In this document: piece after piece, positions 1-6,070 of the stretch
Layout: each line of letters opens with the position of its first letter
Position numbering within the stretch: position 1 is the stretch's first letter
Assembly: GCA_023427845.1 (NCBI GenBank)
Contig: JAEYZX010000161.1
Coordinates: 1-9,299 of the forward strand
Reading direction: 5' to 3'
Length of the DNA stretch: 9,299 nt
Source: Bacteroidota bacterium
Lineage (GTDB): Bacteria > Bacteroidota > Bacteroidia > Flavobacteriales > Flavobacteriaceae
Notes under the pieces: model-generated
Told to the model about the DNA's origin: nothing
Databases searched by the model: none
Seen by the model: the letters and a program-made list of their open reading frames with translations, nothing else
Made by a program: the position numbers and the translations under genes

Positions 1-56
1 CGGCGAATGCAAGCGCCGCAAAAGCCCGGATACAGCGGACAGCGGGAACAGCTACC
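1..56. repeat. Right part of a putative dispersed flavobacterial intergenic element
   Basis: This segment is 36/56 G+C, far richer than its surroundings. It begins with an inverted repeat (CGGCG at 1-5, CGCCG at 14-18, 8-nt loop) and ends with a tail at 28-52 containing a perfect tandem 7-mer, ACAGCGG at 32-38 and 39-45. From memory, strings such as GATACAGCGGATAGCGGGA recur between genes in many Flavobacterium genomes, paired with a left arm resembling GCCCTGATAGAAGCGG around a variable hairpin. The left arm would lie outside the window. The recognition is from memory and was not searched. An alternative is the 3' end of a plus-strand gene, since one frame stays open to a TAA at 59-61, but its low-complexity peptide is not recognisable. 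Confidence 0.5.
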
Positions 57-59
57 AAT

Positions 60-89
60 AAAAAAAAACCGACAGCAAAGCGTCGGTTT
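60..89 (-). terminator. Rho-independent terminator of the exbB-to-TPR operon
   Basis: Read on the minus strand, an 8-bp stem (AAACCGAC / GTCGGTTT, at 82-89 and 66-73) encloses an 8-nt loop. It is followed at once by an uninterrupted T tract (the A run at 60-68 on the plus strand). It starts about 19 bp after the TPR gene stop codon. On the plus strand only three Ts follow the stem, so it should act mainly on minus-strand transcription. Confidence 0.85.
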
Positions 90-107
90 AAAAGAGATTG
101 TTATGAA

Positions 108-1778
108 TTATTTTAATTTCTGAAGTGACTGGGTCGCGTATTCATTGCCCGGGTCGAGTGCGAGGGTCTTATTGAAATATTCCCTGGCTTTAGCCTCATC
201 GGTGTTGGCATACCCGGCTCCGATGTTATTGTACGCCTCTATGAATTTCGCTTTGCTCTTAGCTACTTCCTCGGGTCCTTTTTCAGTTACGACACGAATA
301 TATTCTTCATAATATTTTATCATGTTCGGATCATCTTCGAGCAAACTGTTTGTGCGTGCCCTGAAAATGTATGCATCCTGGGTTGTAGGCGAACCTGTTA
401 TGACATTTCCAAACGCAATGTCGGCTTTTCTAAGTGCTTCCTTGTCGCGTTGTTCGGCATCTTTACGGCTATTGTCATAATAGATTGAATTTCCGAGATA
501 AAAATTATCAAGCAGGTTGTTTTTTGAATCTGCGTTTGAAGCTGCAATTTCGTAAATCGCCGATGCTTCCTTAAATAATTTTTGATCGTAGAAACCTTTA
601 CCAACCTCGCTGATGTCCTGCGTCAGGGAACTGTCCATTTCAACACCTTTACGGATATCGGCAACTGCCTCGTTGAACATCGCAGCATCTACGGTACCAT
701 CGGCACTATTCGCCTTTTTCAACTTTGCCAATCCCAGATACATGTGATCGCGGCCGATTATTTTGTTATTCGGATTTGCGATAAATTGTTGCATTGATGA
801 AAGCGCGACATCGATATTGCCATTTTCGTATGCAGAATACCCAAGGTAACGCAGGATTCGCGGATTCACCTTATCGATCTCTTTCATTTTCTGGGCTTCT
901 GCCTCTAATGCCTTGTAATCTTTGGCAAGGATCAGGAAGTCGGCGTGACGCATTCTCGATGCCAACGAATAATCGGTAAGGCTCATGTATTTCTCATAGT
1001 ACTGCAACGCTTTTTTAATGTATTCGTTATACTTTGCAGGTTCGTGGTTGCCCCATAGATAGTAGGTCTCTGCCAATTCGCGATATACGGGACCGTAATT
1101 CGGGTTGTTTGCGAGCACAACATCGTAAGCTTTGACCGCTTCCGTGAATGCGCGGGCACCTTTAAGAAGGACACCTTGCTGCATTTTTGCACGAATCAAT
1201 GCCGGATCAAGTTGAACCGCGGCTCTATATGCAATGTACGCGTTGTTCTGGTCTTTATTCCCATAATGGGCGTCACCCAATGCAAGCTGGACAGCAGCAT
1301 CCTGTGGATTAGCGAGTTTTGCTTTTTCCAATACAGAAATTGCATTTTTATAATCGGGTTTGTCGGCATTCATATACGCTTGCGCGATATACACATATGC
1401 GTCGGTATCTTTCTTTTTCATTCCTTTGGTTGCAAGCGCAAAATTCGACTGCGCTGCGGAAAGATTATTATTGTTCAGGTCAATCTGACCAAGCCCGATG
1501 TAATTCAACTTTCCGTTGTCGCGCGCGGAAATTCCTTTATTAAAGAAAATCTTTGCTGAGTCGGCGATATTTTGGCGCAGATACATATTCCCGAGTAACA
1601 AAGTAGCCTCACCGTTATCGGGATTTGCTTGCACAAAGGATTTTAAAATCGTTTTTGCTTTTTCATATTGTTCGGCATCGATGGCTTTTTTTGCCTGCTG
1701 AAGATCTTGCGCTTGCGCGACAGCGATCCCTGAAAAGCTAAAAAGTACGATACTTAAAATTTTCAATTTGTTCATCAT
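108..1778 (-). CDS. Secreted tetratricopeptide-repeat protein, last gene of the TonB operon
   Basis: This is a protein of about 556 aa that probably acts in the periplasm as a protein-protein interaction scaffold; its partner is unknown. The N terminus is a signal peptide: basic MMNKLK, a hydrophobic core to about residue 20, and an AQA-type cleavage site near residue 23, with no lipobox. The rest is a chain of helical repeats typical of TPRs, including segments near the start (AKKAIDAEQYEKAKTIL) and at the very end (AREYFNKTLALDPGN), probably ten or more units. The start at 1778 (or the adjacent ATG at 1775) is preferred because it gives a clean signal peptide and sits 7 bp after the upstream stop. 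An ATG at 1808 would overlap the previous gene by 23 bases and lengthen the n-region. No enzymatic motif is visible. The TPR and export calls are strong; the role is inferred only from the operon. Confidence 0.92.
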   Translation of the reverse strand: MMNKLKILSIVLFSFSGIAVAQAQDLQQAKKAIDAEQYEKAKTILKSFVQANPDNGEATLLLGNMYLRQNIADSAKIFFNKGISARDNGKLNYIGLGQIDLNNNNLSAAQSNFALATKGMKKKDTDAYVYIAQAYMNADKPDYKNAISVLEKAKLANPQDAAVQLALGDAHYGNKDQNNAYIAYRAAVQLDPALIRAKMQQGVLLKGARAFTEAVKAYDVVLANNPNYGPVYRELAETYYLWGNHEPAKYNEYIKKALQYYEKYMSLTDYSLASRMRHADFLILAKDYKALEAEAQKMKEIDKVNPRILRYLGYSAYENGNIDVALSSMQQFIANPNNKIIGRDHMYLGLAKLKKANSADGTVDAAMFNEAVADIRKGVEMDSSLTQDISEVGKGFYDQKLFKEASAIYEIAASNADSKNNLLDNFYLGNSIYYDNSRKDAEQRDKEALRKADIAFGNVITGSPTTQDAYIFRARTNSLLEDDPNMIKYYEEYIRVVTEKGPEEVAKSKAKFIEAYNNIGAGYANTDEAKAREYFNKTLALDPGNEYATQSLQKLK

Positions 1779-1785
1779 TATGGAT

Positions 1786-2697
1786 TTAATTATTATTTTT
1801 TGTTTCAAGTTGTTTTCGGGTCATGATCTGCCGGCTCGGAATTCTGACAGGCAGTAATCCTGACTTCAGAATTATGCGCTGTCCACGATCACCGGCGATG
1901 AAGGTTGAGAAGCCAACACCAAGCCCCGAAAAGCTTTGTGCATTCACAATGTACAAATCGCGTGCCAAAGGGTAAGTGCCTTCTGCAAGGTTATTCTGAC
2001 TGGGATAGTAATACTTGTCGCCATTGATATCCTTGACGCTAAGAATCTTAATTTTCCGGATAATATCGGCCGATTCAGGATTGGGCTGCGTAAGCCAATT
2101 AATTCCAACGACGCCGATCATGCCTGAGTTTTCGGCGATGAATTTAATCACTTCCTCATTTGTCCGGAAAGAATATATATCATTTTGTGGTACTGAATCA
2201 ACATTAGCGCGTTCCGAAATAACGCGAACAGTGCTCGAATTCAGATTATCGAAAACGAGCCCTTTTATGGTTTGTGAAGTCCGGTCGCCTTTCATAAAAG
2301 CTACAATTTCTGCCAATGCGATGATCGTATCCTGATGGCGGCTGTTTGCAATCAATGCAATCGCGTCAGTTCCGATTTTCGAGGATTCTGGATAAATCTT
2401 TCTCGACGCAAATACTTCTCGTTCGGCGTCTGAAAGGTTTCGCGGTAAAATGATTACCTGCGCAGAATCTTTAAACAATGCCTGCACCGCTTCGGCCTCA
2501 GATCTTGGCATCAATGTAATTTTGGCATCATAGTCGGATTCGAATACGGCAACCTGATCTTCGATTATCGGCAAAAGGGTTTCGTCAACCAGTACAGTTG
2601 CCGAGCCTTTAAGAATCGTCTCACCATCGCGTTCCTTTTTGCAGGCAGCTAGACTCAGAACTGCACTAAGTAGCACTATTTTTATAAATGTTTGCAT
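1786..2697 (-). CDS. PstS-like substrate-binding lipoprotein
   Basis: This 303-aa protein belongs to the PstS-like periplasmic-binding fold (PBP_like_2 type). It has a lipoprotein signal with lipobox SLAAC (Cys19), so the mature protein is membrane-anchored. Family-like segments are a GSAT loop at 31-34, NSSTVR at 153-158, GMIGVVGINWL at 192-202, YPLARDLYIV at 242-251, and a C-terminal segment with GDRGQRIILKSGLLP at 269-283. These match the variant PstS proteins common in Bacteroidota rather than the enterobacterial type. No pstC, pstA, pstB or phoU gene is nearby; instead it sits between a small membrane protein and the TPR gene downstream of tonB. Transport of phosphate is therefore not established, and a sensor or ligand-delivery role is possible. 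The start at 2697 gives a canonical lipoprotein signal and is 1 bp from the preceding stop; an ATG at 2724 would add nine residues in front of it. Confidence 0.88.
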   Translation of the reverse strand: MQTFIKIVLLSAVLSLAACKKERDGETILKGSATVLVDETLLPIIEDQVAVFESDYDAKITLMPRSEAEAVQALFKDSAQVIILPRNLSDAEREVFASRKIYPESSKIGTDAIALIANSRHQDTIIALAEIVAFMKGDRTSQTIKGLVFDNLNSSTVRVISERANVDSVPQNDIYSFRTNEEVIKFIAENSGMIGVVGINWLTQPNPESADIIRKIKILSVKDINGDKYYYPSQNNLAEGTYPLARDLYIVNAQSFSGLGVGFSTFIAGDRGQRIILKSGLLPVRIPSRQIMTRKQLETKNNN

Positions 2698-2698
2698 A

Positions 2699-2923
2699 CT
2701 AATCCCGTTTAAAATACCTGACAAACCTCATAAACGCATATACAATCAAAAGAACGCCGAGTGCAATCCTATAGATGCCTTCTATAGCGAATGGTAGGTC
2801 TCTCCAAAATATCAAAATCAATCCCAAGACGAGATAAACCAAAAAAAACAAAAACCCTATAATGAAAAGAAATCGCTGTTGCGGCGATTTCTTCCCAAAA
2901 TTAATATGTTTAAAATCGAACAT
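2699..2923 (-). CDS. Small two-helix inner-membrane protein of the TonB operon
   Basis: This 74-aa protein has a basic, polar N terminus (residues 1-17, ending KKSPQQR), a first membrane helix at about 18-39, a short loop (RDLPFAIEG), a second helix at about 50-65, and a basic C terminus (MRFVRYFKRD). Both ends are positively charged, so both probably face the cytoplasm. The start at 2923 uses an ATG whose A is also the last base of the tonB stop (TAATG), implying translational coupling; its own stop is 1 bp before the PstS-like gene. An ATG at 3001 would run 79 bases into tonB and add a hydrophilic tail. I do not recognise a characterised family. Position suggests an accessory subunit of the ExbBD-TonB complex. 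Confidence 0.85.
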   Translation of the reverse strand: MFDFKHINFGKKSPQQRFLFIIGFLFFLVYLVLGLILIFWRDLPFAIEGIYRIALGVLLIVYAFMRFVRYFKRD

Positions 2924-3711
2924 TACTGCGGTGGCTGAATTGTAATAGGCAGTGAATAACGTACCCTGACCTTTTTTCCATTCTGTTCGCCAGGAATCCA
3001 TTTCGGAGATTTCTTAAGAACCCTAATGGCTTCAGCACCTGTTCCGTAACCGATGTCCCTTATAACTTTAATATCTGTTAACGAACCATCTTTCTCAACG
3101 ACAAATGTAACGTGAACACGGCCTTTCAAACCTTCTTCTTCAGGAGCCCGGTAGTTATTGCCGACAAATTGATAGAATTTCTGCAGACCTCCGGGAAAAT
3201 CCGGCTTAACTTCGATACCCGCAGTATTGTAGATGTTATTATCGTCTACGATACTTGGCCCTGTCCCAACCGGCTCGTCAATTGTGATTGGTGCGTCGGG
3301 ATCACCTTTAATATCTTTATCGCCGATTTTCTTATCCTTGATCTCAACAATCTTAGGTGGTTCTTCTATAACTTCTTCAGTCTTTGCCACTACAGGTTTT
3401 GTAAATTTCACCTGATCCACTTTTGGTGGCGGCGGTGGCGGCGGTGGAAGATTTTCAGGTGGTTTTTCTTTCGGCGGAAGCTTCACGGTGACGATTTTTT
3501 CGTCAAGGACAGTCTCCTTTTCAGCCTTCTCGGGAATAAGCCTCGCAAGCATTGGGATGCTGACAAGAAACGCGAATCCGACAACTCCGATAATGAACGA
3601 CCGAACGGTAGTTTTCGGATTGCTCTTACGCAATTCATACGCGCCGTATCGTTTATTACGGCCTTCGAATACAATGTCGAGCCAATTTCCTTTTAATATA
3701 TCCAGTTTCAT
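2923..3711 (-). CDS. tonB: TonB energy transducer, Bacteroidota type
   Basis: This 262-aa protein carries proton-motive energy from ExbB/ExbD to outer-membrane TonB-dependent receptors. It has a cytoplasmic tail of about 37 residues containing FEGRNKRYGAYELRK (15-29), one membrane helix at about 38-58, and a periplasm-spanning stretch with eight consecutive prolines (89-96) followed by charged E/K/P-rich sequence to about residue 150. It ends in a TonB C-terminal domain at about 170-259 with FPGG (172-175), GRVHVTFVVEKDGS (197-210) and a PKWIPGEQNGKKV stretch (236-248). The tail before the helix is much longer than in E. coli TonB and is a feature I know from Bacteroidota homologues. The gene lies 11 bp after exbD-2 and shares one base with the next gene. 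The proline run is encoded by a GGC/GGT-rich simple repeat near 3423-3447, a possible slippage site. Confidence 0.95.
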   Translation of the reverse strand: MKLDILKGNWLDIVFEGRNKRYGAYELRKSNPKTTVRSFIIGVVGFAFLVSIPMLARLIPEKAEKETVLDEKIVTVKLPPKEKPPENLPPPPPPPPKVDQVKFTKPVVAKTEEVIEEPPKIVEIKDKKIGDKDIKGDPDAPITIDEPVGTGPSIVDDNNIYNTAGIEVKPDFPGGLQKFYQFVGNNYRAPEEEGLKGRVHVTFVVEKDGSLTDIKVIRDIGYGTGAEAIRVLKKSPKWIPGEQNGKKVRVRYSLPITIQPPQ

Positions 3712-3722
3712 AATAAAATTTT

Positions 3723-4295
3723 TTAAGGGGTAGTGGCTGCAGCCGCAGCAGTACCATCGATAACTTCTTCTTCTTGTGGCGTAATCTCTGTAATGGCGTA
3801 TGTTGGAACATCTGTAATCGCCATTTCGTCAAGAATATCTACAAGATTCCGGTAATTGGACAATTTGCTGGGCTTTATGATCACAATCATTCCCTGCTCA
3901 GGATTACCTTTCGCGGCGGTATATCGTGCGACCTCTTCTTTTCTTTTCAAGATTTCAGCCCTGATGCCCTGTTTACCGTAGGTCACTGCCTTTGGAGCCA
4001 TGGGAGTGTTCATAATTCCCATGTAATACATCATCTTATTGTTATCGCCCAAAAGCACCGTCATAGTACGTCGCTCGTCAACTTTCAGGTTTTTATCTAC
4101 TTCTTCGTTCTTGTCCGGCAGCCCTAGATCCATTGACTGTGGTTTTGAAAGCGACGTGGTAAGCATGAAGAAAGTAATTAAAAGAAATGCCAAATCGACC
4201 ATTGCGGTCAAATCCACAGTTGAATTCTGTTTCTTACTTCTAACTTTGCCGTCACGTTGTTTGCCTTCTCCGCCGCCGGTATTTAATTCAGCCAT
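3723..4295 (-). CDS. exbD: ExbD-family proton channel subunit, second copy
   Basis: This 190-aa ExbD/TolR family protein has a hydrophilic N terminus, one membrane helix at about 31-49 containing the family aspartate in VDLAFLLITFF (Asp34), and a periplasmic domain to the end. The aspartate is the residue expected to be protonated in the ExbB pore. The periplasmic part carries YRNLVDILDEM (148-158), typical of the ExbD C-terminal fold. The last residues form an Ala/Thr-rich tail after EEEVIDG that is unlikely to be folded. It lies 19 bp after the first exbD and 11 bp before tonB. It is clearly diverged from the first copy outside the helix, so the two probably form a heteromer or have separate partners. 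A TolR role is less likely next to tonB. Confidence 0.93.
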   Translation of the reverse strand: MAELNTGGGEGKQRDGKVRSKKQNSTVDLTAMVDLAFLLITFFMLTTSLSKPQSMDLGLPDKNEEVDKNLKVDERRTMTVLLGDNNKMMYYMGIMNTPMAPKAVTYGKQGIRAEILKRKEEVARYTAAKGNPEQGMIVIIKPSKLSNYRNLVDILDEMAITDVPTYAITEITPQEEEVIDGTAAAAATTP

Positions 4296-4314
4296 TTTAT
4301 CTTTTTATTTTGAA

Positions 4315-4923
4315 TTAATTCTCGCCCCGTAAACCGGTTACCAGATTAAAACTGTTTATTTTTTGGTCCTGTAATATATCCATCACCCGTTTGATAATTG
4401 GATATTCTTCGCGTTGATCACCTTTAATTGCGATTTGCAAATCTTTATCATCAAGGTCGGCAGTTGCAATTCGCGCATTTCTAACCCAGTCTTCAAGTTG
4501 GTTGTTGGTCGAATCGATTGGAATGCCAGGCTGGCCTGCTTCAATTCGTTCGGCGCTTTTCATTTGAATAATACTCTTCAAACTTTCCATCGGCACGCCA
4601 AATGTTTCGATCAAGGCGAATTTCTGCTTCTCATCCTCTGAGAACTCTACCCCGTATTCTGCACTCATCAATTCGAGGGTTTTGCGACGAACCTGCTGTC
4701 CTGTTACTCCGAAAAATACTTTTTTGTCACCAATCGTAATTGTGGCAAGATTACTTTCCGGCAATTTTGTCTGAACGGTCGAAGCCGGTGTATCAACAGG
4801 CAAAGGTTCAGGTTGCCGTGCTGTTGCAGTCAAAATGAAAAATGTCAGCAACAGGAACGCAACATCGCACATTGCGGTCATGTCGATAGCCGTCATTTTC
4901 TTTGACGTTTTTACTTTAGCCAT
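4315..4923 (-). CDS. exbD: ExbD-family proton channel subunit, first copy
   Basis: This 202-aa ExbD/TolR family protein has a short basic N terminus (MAKVKTSKK) and one membrane helix at about 12-34 with the conserved aspartate in CDVAFLLLTFF (Asp20). The periplasmic domain follows, with a region of about 60 residues (roughly 80-150) that looks longer than in classical ExbD, and a C-terminal YPIIKRVMDILQDQKI segment typical of the family. The helix is very similar to that of the second copy, while the periplasmic parts share little, which points to an old duplication. It follows exbB by 63 bp, a gap occupied by a strong hairpin, and precedes the second exbD by 19 bp. Confidence 0.94.
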   Translation of the reverse strand: MAKVKTSKKMTAIDMTAMCDVAFLLLTFFILTATARQPEPLPVDTPASTVQTKLPESNLATITIGDKKVFFGVTGQQVRRKTLELMSAEYGVEFSEDEKQKFALIETFGVPMESLKSIIQMKSAERIEAGQPGIPIDSTNNQLEDWVRNARIATADLDDKDLQIAIKGDQREEYPIIKRVMDILQDQKINSFNLVTGLRGEN

Positions 4924-4945
4924 TAATATAGTTTTTTATTAATTA

Positions 4946-4970
4946 ACCATCCGGATAGACTCCGGATGGT
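4946..4970 (-). promoter_or_regulatory. Intercistronic hairpin between exbB and exbD
   Basis: A perfect 10-bp inverted repeat, ACCATCCGGA (4946-4955) and TCCGGATGGT (4961-4970), encloses a 5-nt loop. It begins 16 bp after the exbB stop and ends 22 bp before the exbD ATG. On the transcribed minus strand it is followed by an A/T mix, not a T run, so it is not a standard terminator. It could protect the 3' end of exbB mRNA or reduce read-through, raising ExbB relative to ExbD. The structure is seen; the function is inferred. Confidence 0.7.
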
Positions 4971-4986
4971 GGTTAGATTTCTTTAA

Positions 4987-5808
4987 TTAGCTACGTAAAC
5001 TACCTTTAAAACGACGGTAAGTACCGATTATTGTAGCACCGGCCTCATCGATTGAATAGGTAAGCGTATCAATTTTAGATGTAAAGTAGTTGTAACCAAT
5101 GATCGCAAGTACCGATGTCAAGATACCGGTTGCAGTATTGATAAGTGCCTCAGAAATACCGTTCGCCAATGCAGCCTGGTCAGGCGTACCTGTAGTTGCC
5201 AATGCGCCAAATGCGGTAATCATACCAAGTACTGTCCCTAATAGTCCGACAAGTGTACCCAATGAAACCAAAGAGGAAAGAATGGTCATATTCTTTTCAA
5301 GCATTGGCATTTCCAGTGAAGTAGCTTCTTCTATTTCTTTTTGGATTGTTTCAGAAGCACTTTCGCTGTCGAAACCTTCCCTTTTAACTTCCTGGTATTT
5401 TATAAGTGCCGACTTGATAGCGTTTGCAACTGAACCTTGTTGTCTGTCGCAAGCTTCAATCGCTCCGTCAATATCTCCTTCTTTAACACGAGCCTGCACA
5501 TTCTGCATGAACTTATCAAGATTTCCTTTTCCAGCCGCTTTAGTGATAACGAAGAAGCGCTCGATCGAAAATACAAGCACCATTAAAAGTAGTCCCATCA
5601 AAATTGGCACGACATTTCCACCTTTGTATACCATCCCAAGATAATTCCCCGGAAGCGGATGATTTGCATTATCGCCTCCTTCAAAGTTTGACGGATCTCC
5701 AAGGATAAAAGTTCTGATTAAGAACCCAACTAATATACAGCCCACGATCGCAATAATGGAAAAAATATTACCGGCGTTTGAACTACTTTCTTTTTTAACG
5801 TTTGCCAT
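4987..5808 (-). CDS. exbB: ExbB/TolQ/MotA-family proton channel protein with extra N-terminal helix
   Basis: This 273-aa protein is the pentameric-type channel scaffold that, with ExbD, converts proton flow into TonB motion. Predicted helices are at about 14-36, 66-88, 176-202 and 222-245, with a cytoplasmic domain between the second and third (about 89-172). The last two helices carry the family signature: LGTLVGLLGTVLGMITAF (183-200) and GISEALINTATGILTSVLA (217-235), with pore-lining threonines. E. coli ExbB has three helices, so the first helix is an extension, as seen in many Bacteroidota homologues. The start at 5808 follows an A-rich stretch, usual for this phylum. It is the first gene of the operon, behind a putative promoter at 5874-5881. 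A TolQ role cannot be excluded from sequence, but the linked tonB favours ExbB. Confidence 0.95.
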   Translation of the reverse strand: MANVKKESSSNAGNIFSIIAIVGCILVGFLIRTFILGDPSNFEGGDNANHPLPGNYLGMVYKGGNVVPILMGLLLMVLVFSIERFFVITKAAGKGNLDKFMQNVQARVKEGDIDGAIEACDRQQGSVANAIKSALIKYQEVKREGFDSESASETIQKEIEEATSLEMPMLEKNMTILSSLVSLGTLVGLLGTVLGMITAFGALATTGTPDQAALANGISEALINTATGILTSVLAIIGYNYFTSKIDTLTYSIDEAGATIIGTYRRFKGSLRS

Positions 5809-5873
5809 TTTACTTAAAGTTTAATTTTTTTAGAGTTACTAGTTTTATAATTTAGAATAAAATTGAATAGGAG

Positions 5874-5881
5874 CAAATTTA
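5874..5881 (-). promoter_or_regulatory. Predicted promoter (-7 element) of the exbB operon
   Basis: On the minus strand, TAAATTTG matches the Bacteroidota/Flavobacterium -7 consensus TAnnTTTG exactly. At the expected spacing the -33 region is T-rich (GTTTTTTTA) but lacks a clean TTG. It predicts transcription starting near 5868 and a leader of about 60 nt. No Fur-like box is apparent around it. Confidence 0.55.
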
Positions 5882-5984
5882 GATTTTTACTTGTAATAAA
5901 AAAACTTTTTTTACTTTTATTAGCATTTATTGAAAATCCGCGAAACCCTTATGGTATCTGTACCGACGAAAGTTTTTTCAAAGC

Positions 5985-6023
5985 ATTAACTCAATGTTTC
6001 CACACGATTAACTATGCGTTAAT
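5985..6023. promoter_or_regulatory. Repeated ATTAAC motifs, possible operator
   Basis: ATTAACT occurs at 5985-5991 and again at 6007-6013, exactly 22 bp apart (about two helical turns). The second copy is half of an inverted repeat ATTAAC-N5-GTTAAT (6007-6023). It lies 48 bp upstream of the DMT-family gene, within the divergent intergenic space. In AT-rich DNA such short repeats can arise by chance, so operator function is only a suggestion. Confidence 0.3.
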
Positions 6024-6036
6024 TTCAGCAAAAAAT

Positions 6037-6044
6037 TACCTTTA
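6037..6044 (+). promoter_or_regulatory. Weak candidate -7 element for the DMT/cupin pair
   Basis: TACCTTTA resembles the TAnnTTTG consensus at seven of eight positions and lies 26 bp before the ATG at 6071. There is no TTG at the usual distance, so this is tentative. Confidence 0.3.
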
Positions 6045-6070
6045 ATCGCGATATCAACAACTTCTTTTAA

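Noticed and set aside
2..61. C-terminal end of a plus-strand gene
   Set aside because: The frame is open to a TAA at 59-61, but the short peptide is not recognisable and the hairpin-plus-tandem-repeat structure better fits a non-coding element; not fully excluded.
1176..1559. 127-aa plus-strand reading frame antisense to the TPR gene
   Set aside because: It lies wholly inside a clearly coding TPR protein and has no family features.
1779..1808. Ten-residue N-terminal extension of the TPR protein
   Set aside because: It overlaps the end of the PstS-like gene and lengthens the signal-peptide n-region; the ATG at 1778 or 1775 fits better, though this is not certain.
2698..2724. Nine-residue N-terminal extension of the PstS-like lipoprotein
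   Set aside because: It would overlap the previous gene and precede a canonical lipoprotein signal peptide that starts at 2697.
2924..3001. Upstream ATG extension (26 residues) of the 74-aa membrane protein
   Set aside because: The extension overlaps the conserved tonB C terminus in another frame; the ATG at 2923 gives a neat TAATG junction.
3112..3696. 194-aa plus-strand reading frame antisense to tonB
   Set aside because: Its Trp/Arg/Phe-rich peptide is what results from reading the Pro/Lys/Glu-rich tonB backwards; tonB is clearly the coding strand.
4987..5808. GldL/GldM-type motor or flagellar MotA
   Set aside because: The protein carries ExbB/TolQ signatures and is followed by exbD and tonB, with none of the gliding or type IX secretion genes nearby.
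5953..5964. GGTA-N4-TACC inverted repeat in the intergenic region
   Set aside because: Arms of only 4 bp are too short to support a function.
5863..6045. 60-aa plus-strand reading frame in the divergent intergenic region
   Set aside because: It starts with TTG inside the predicted exbB promoter region, lacks a recognisable start context, and its peptide resembles no family; likely chance.
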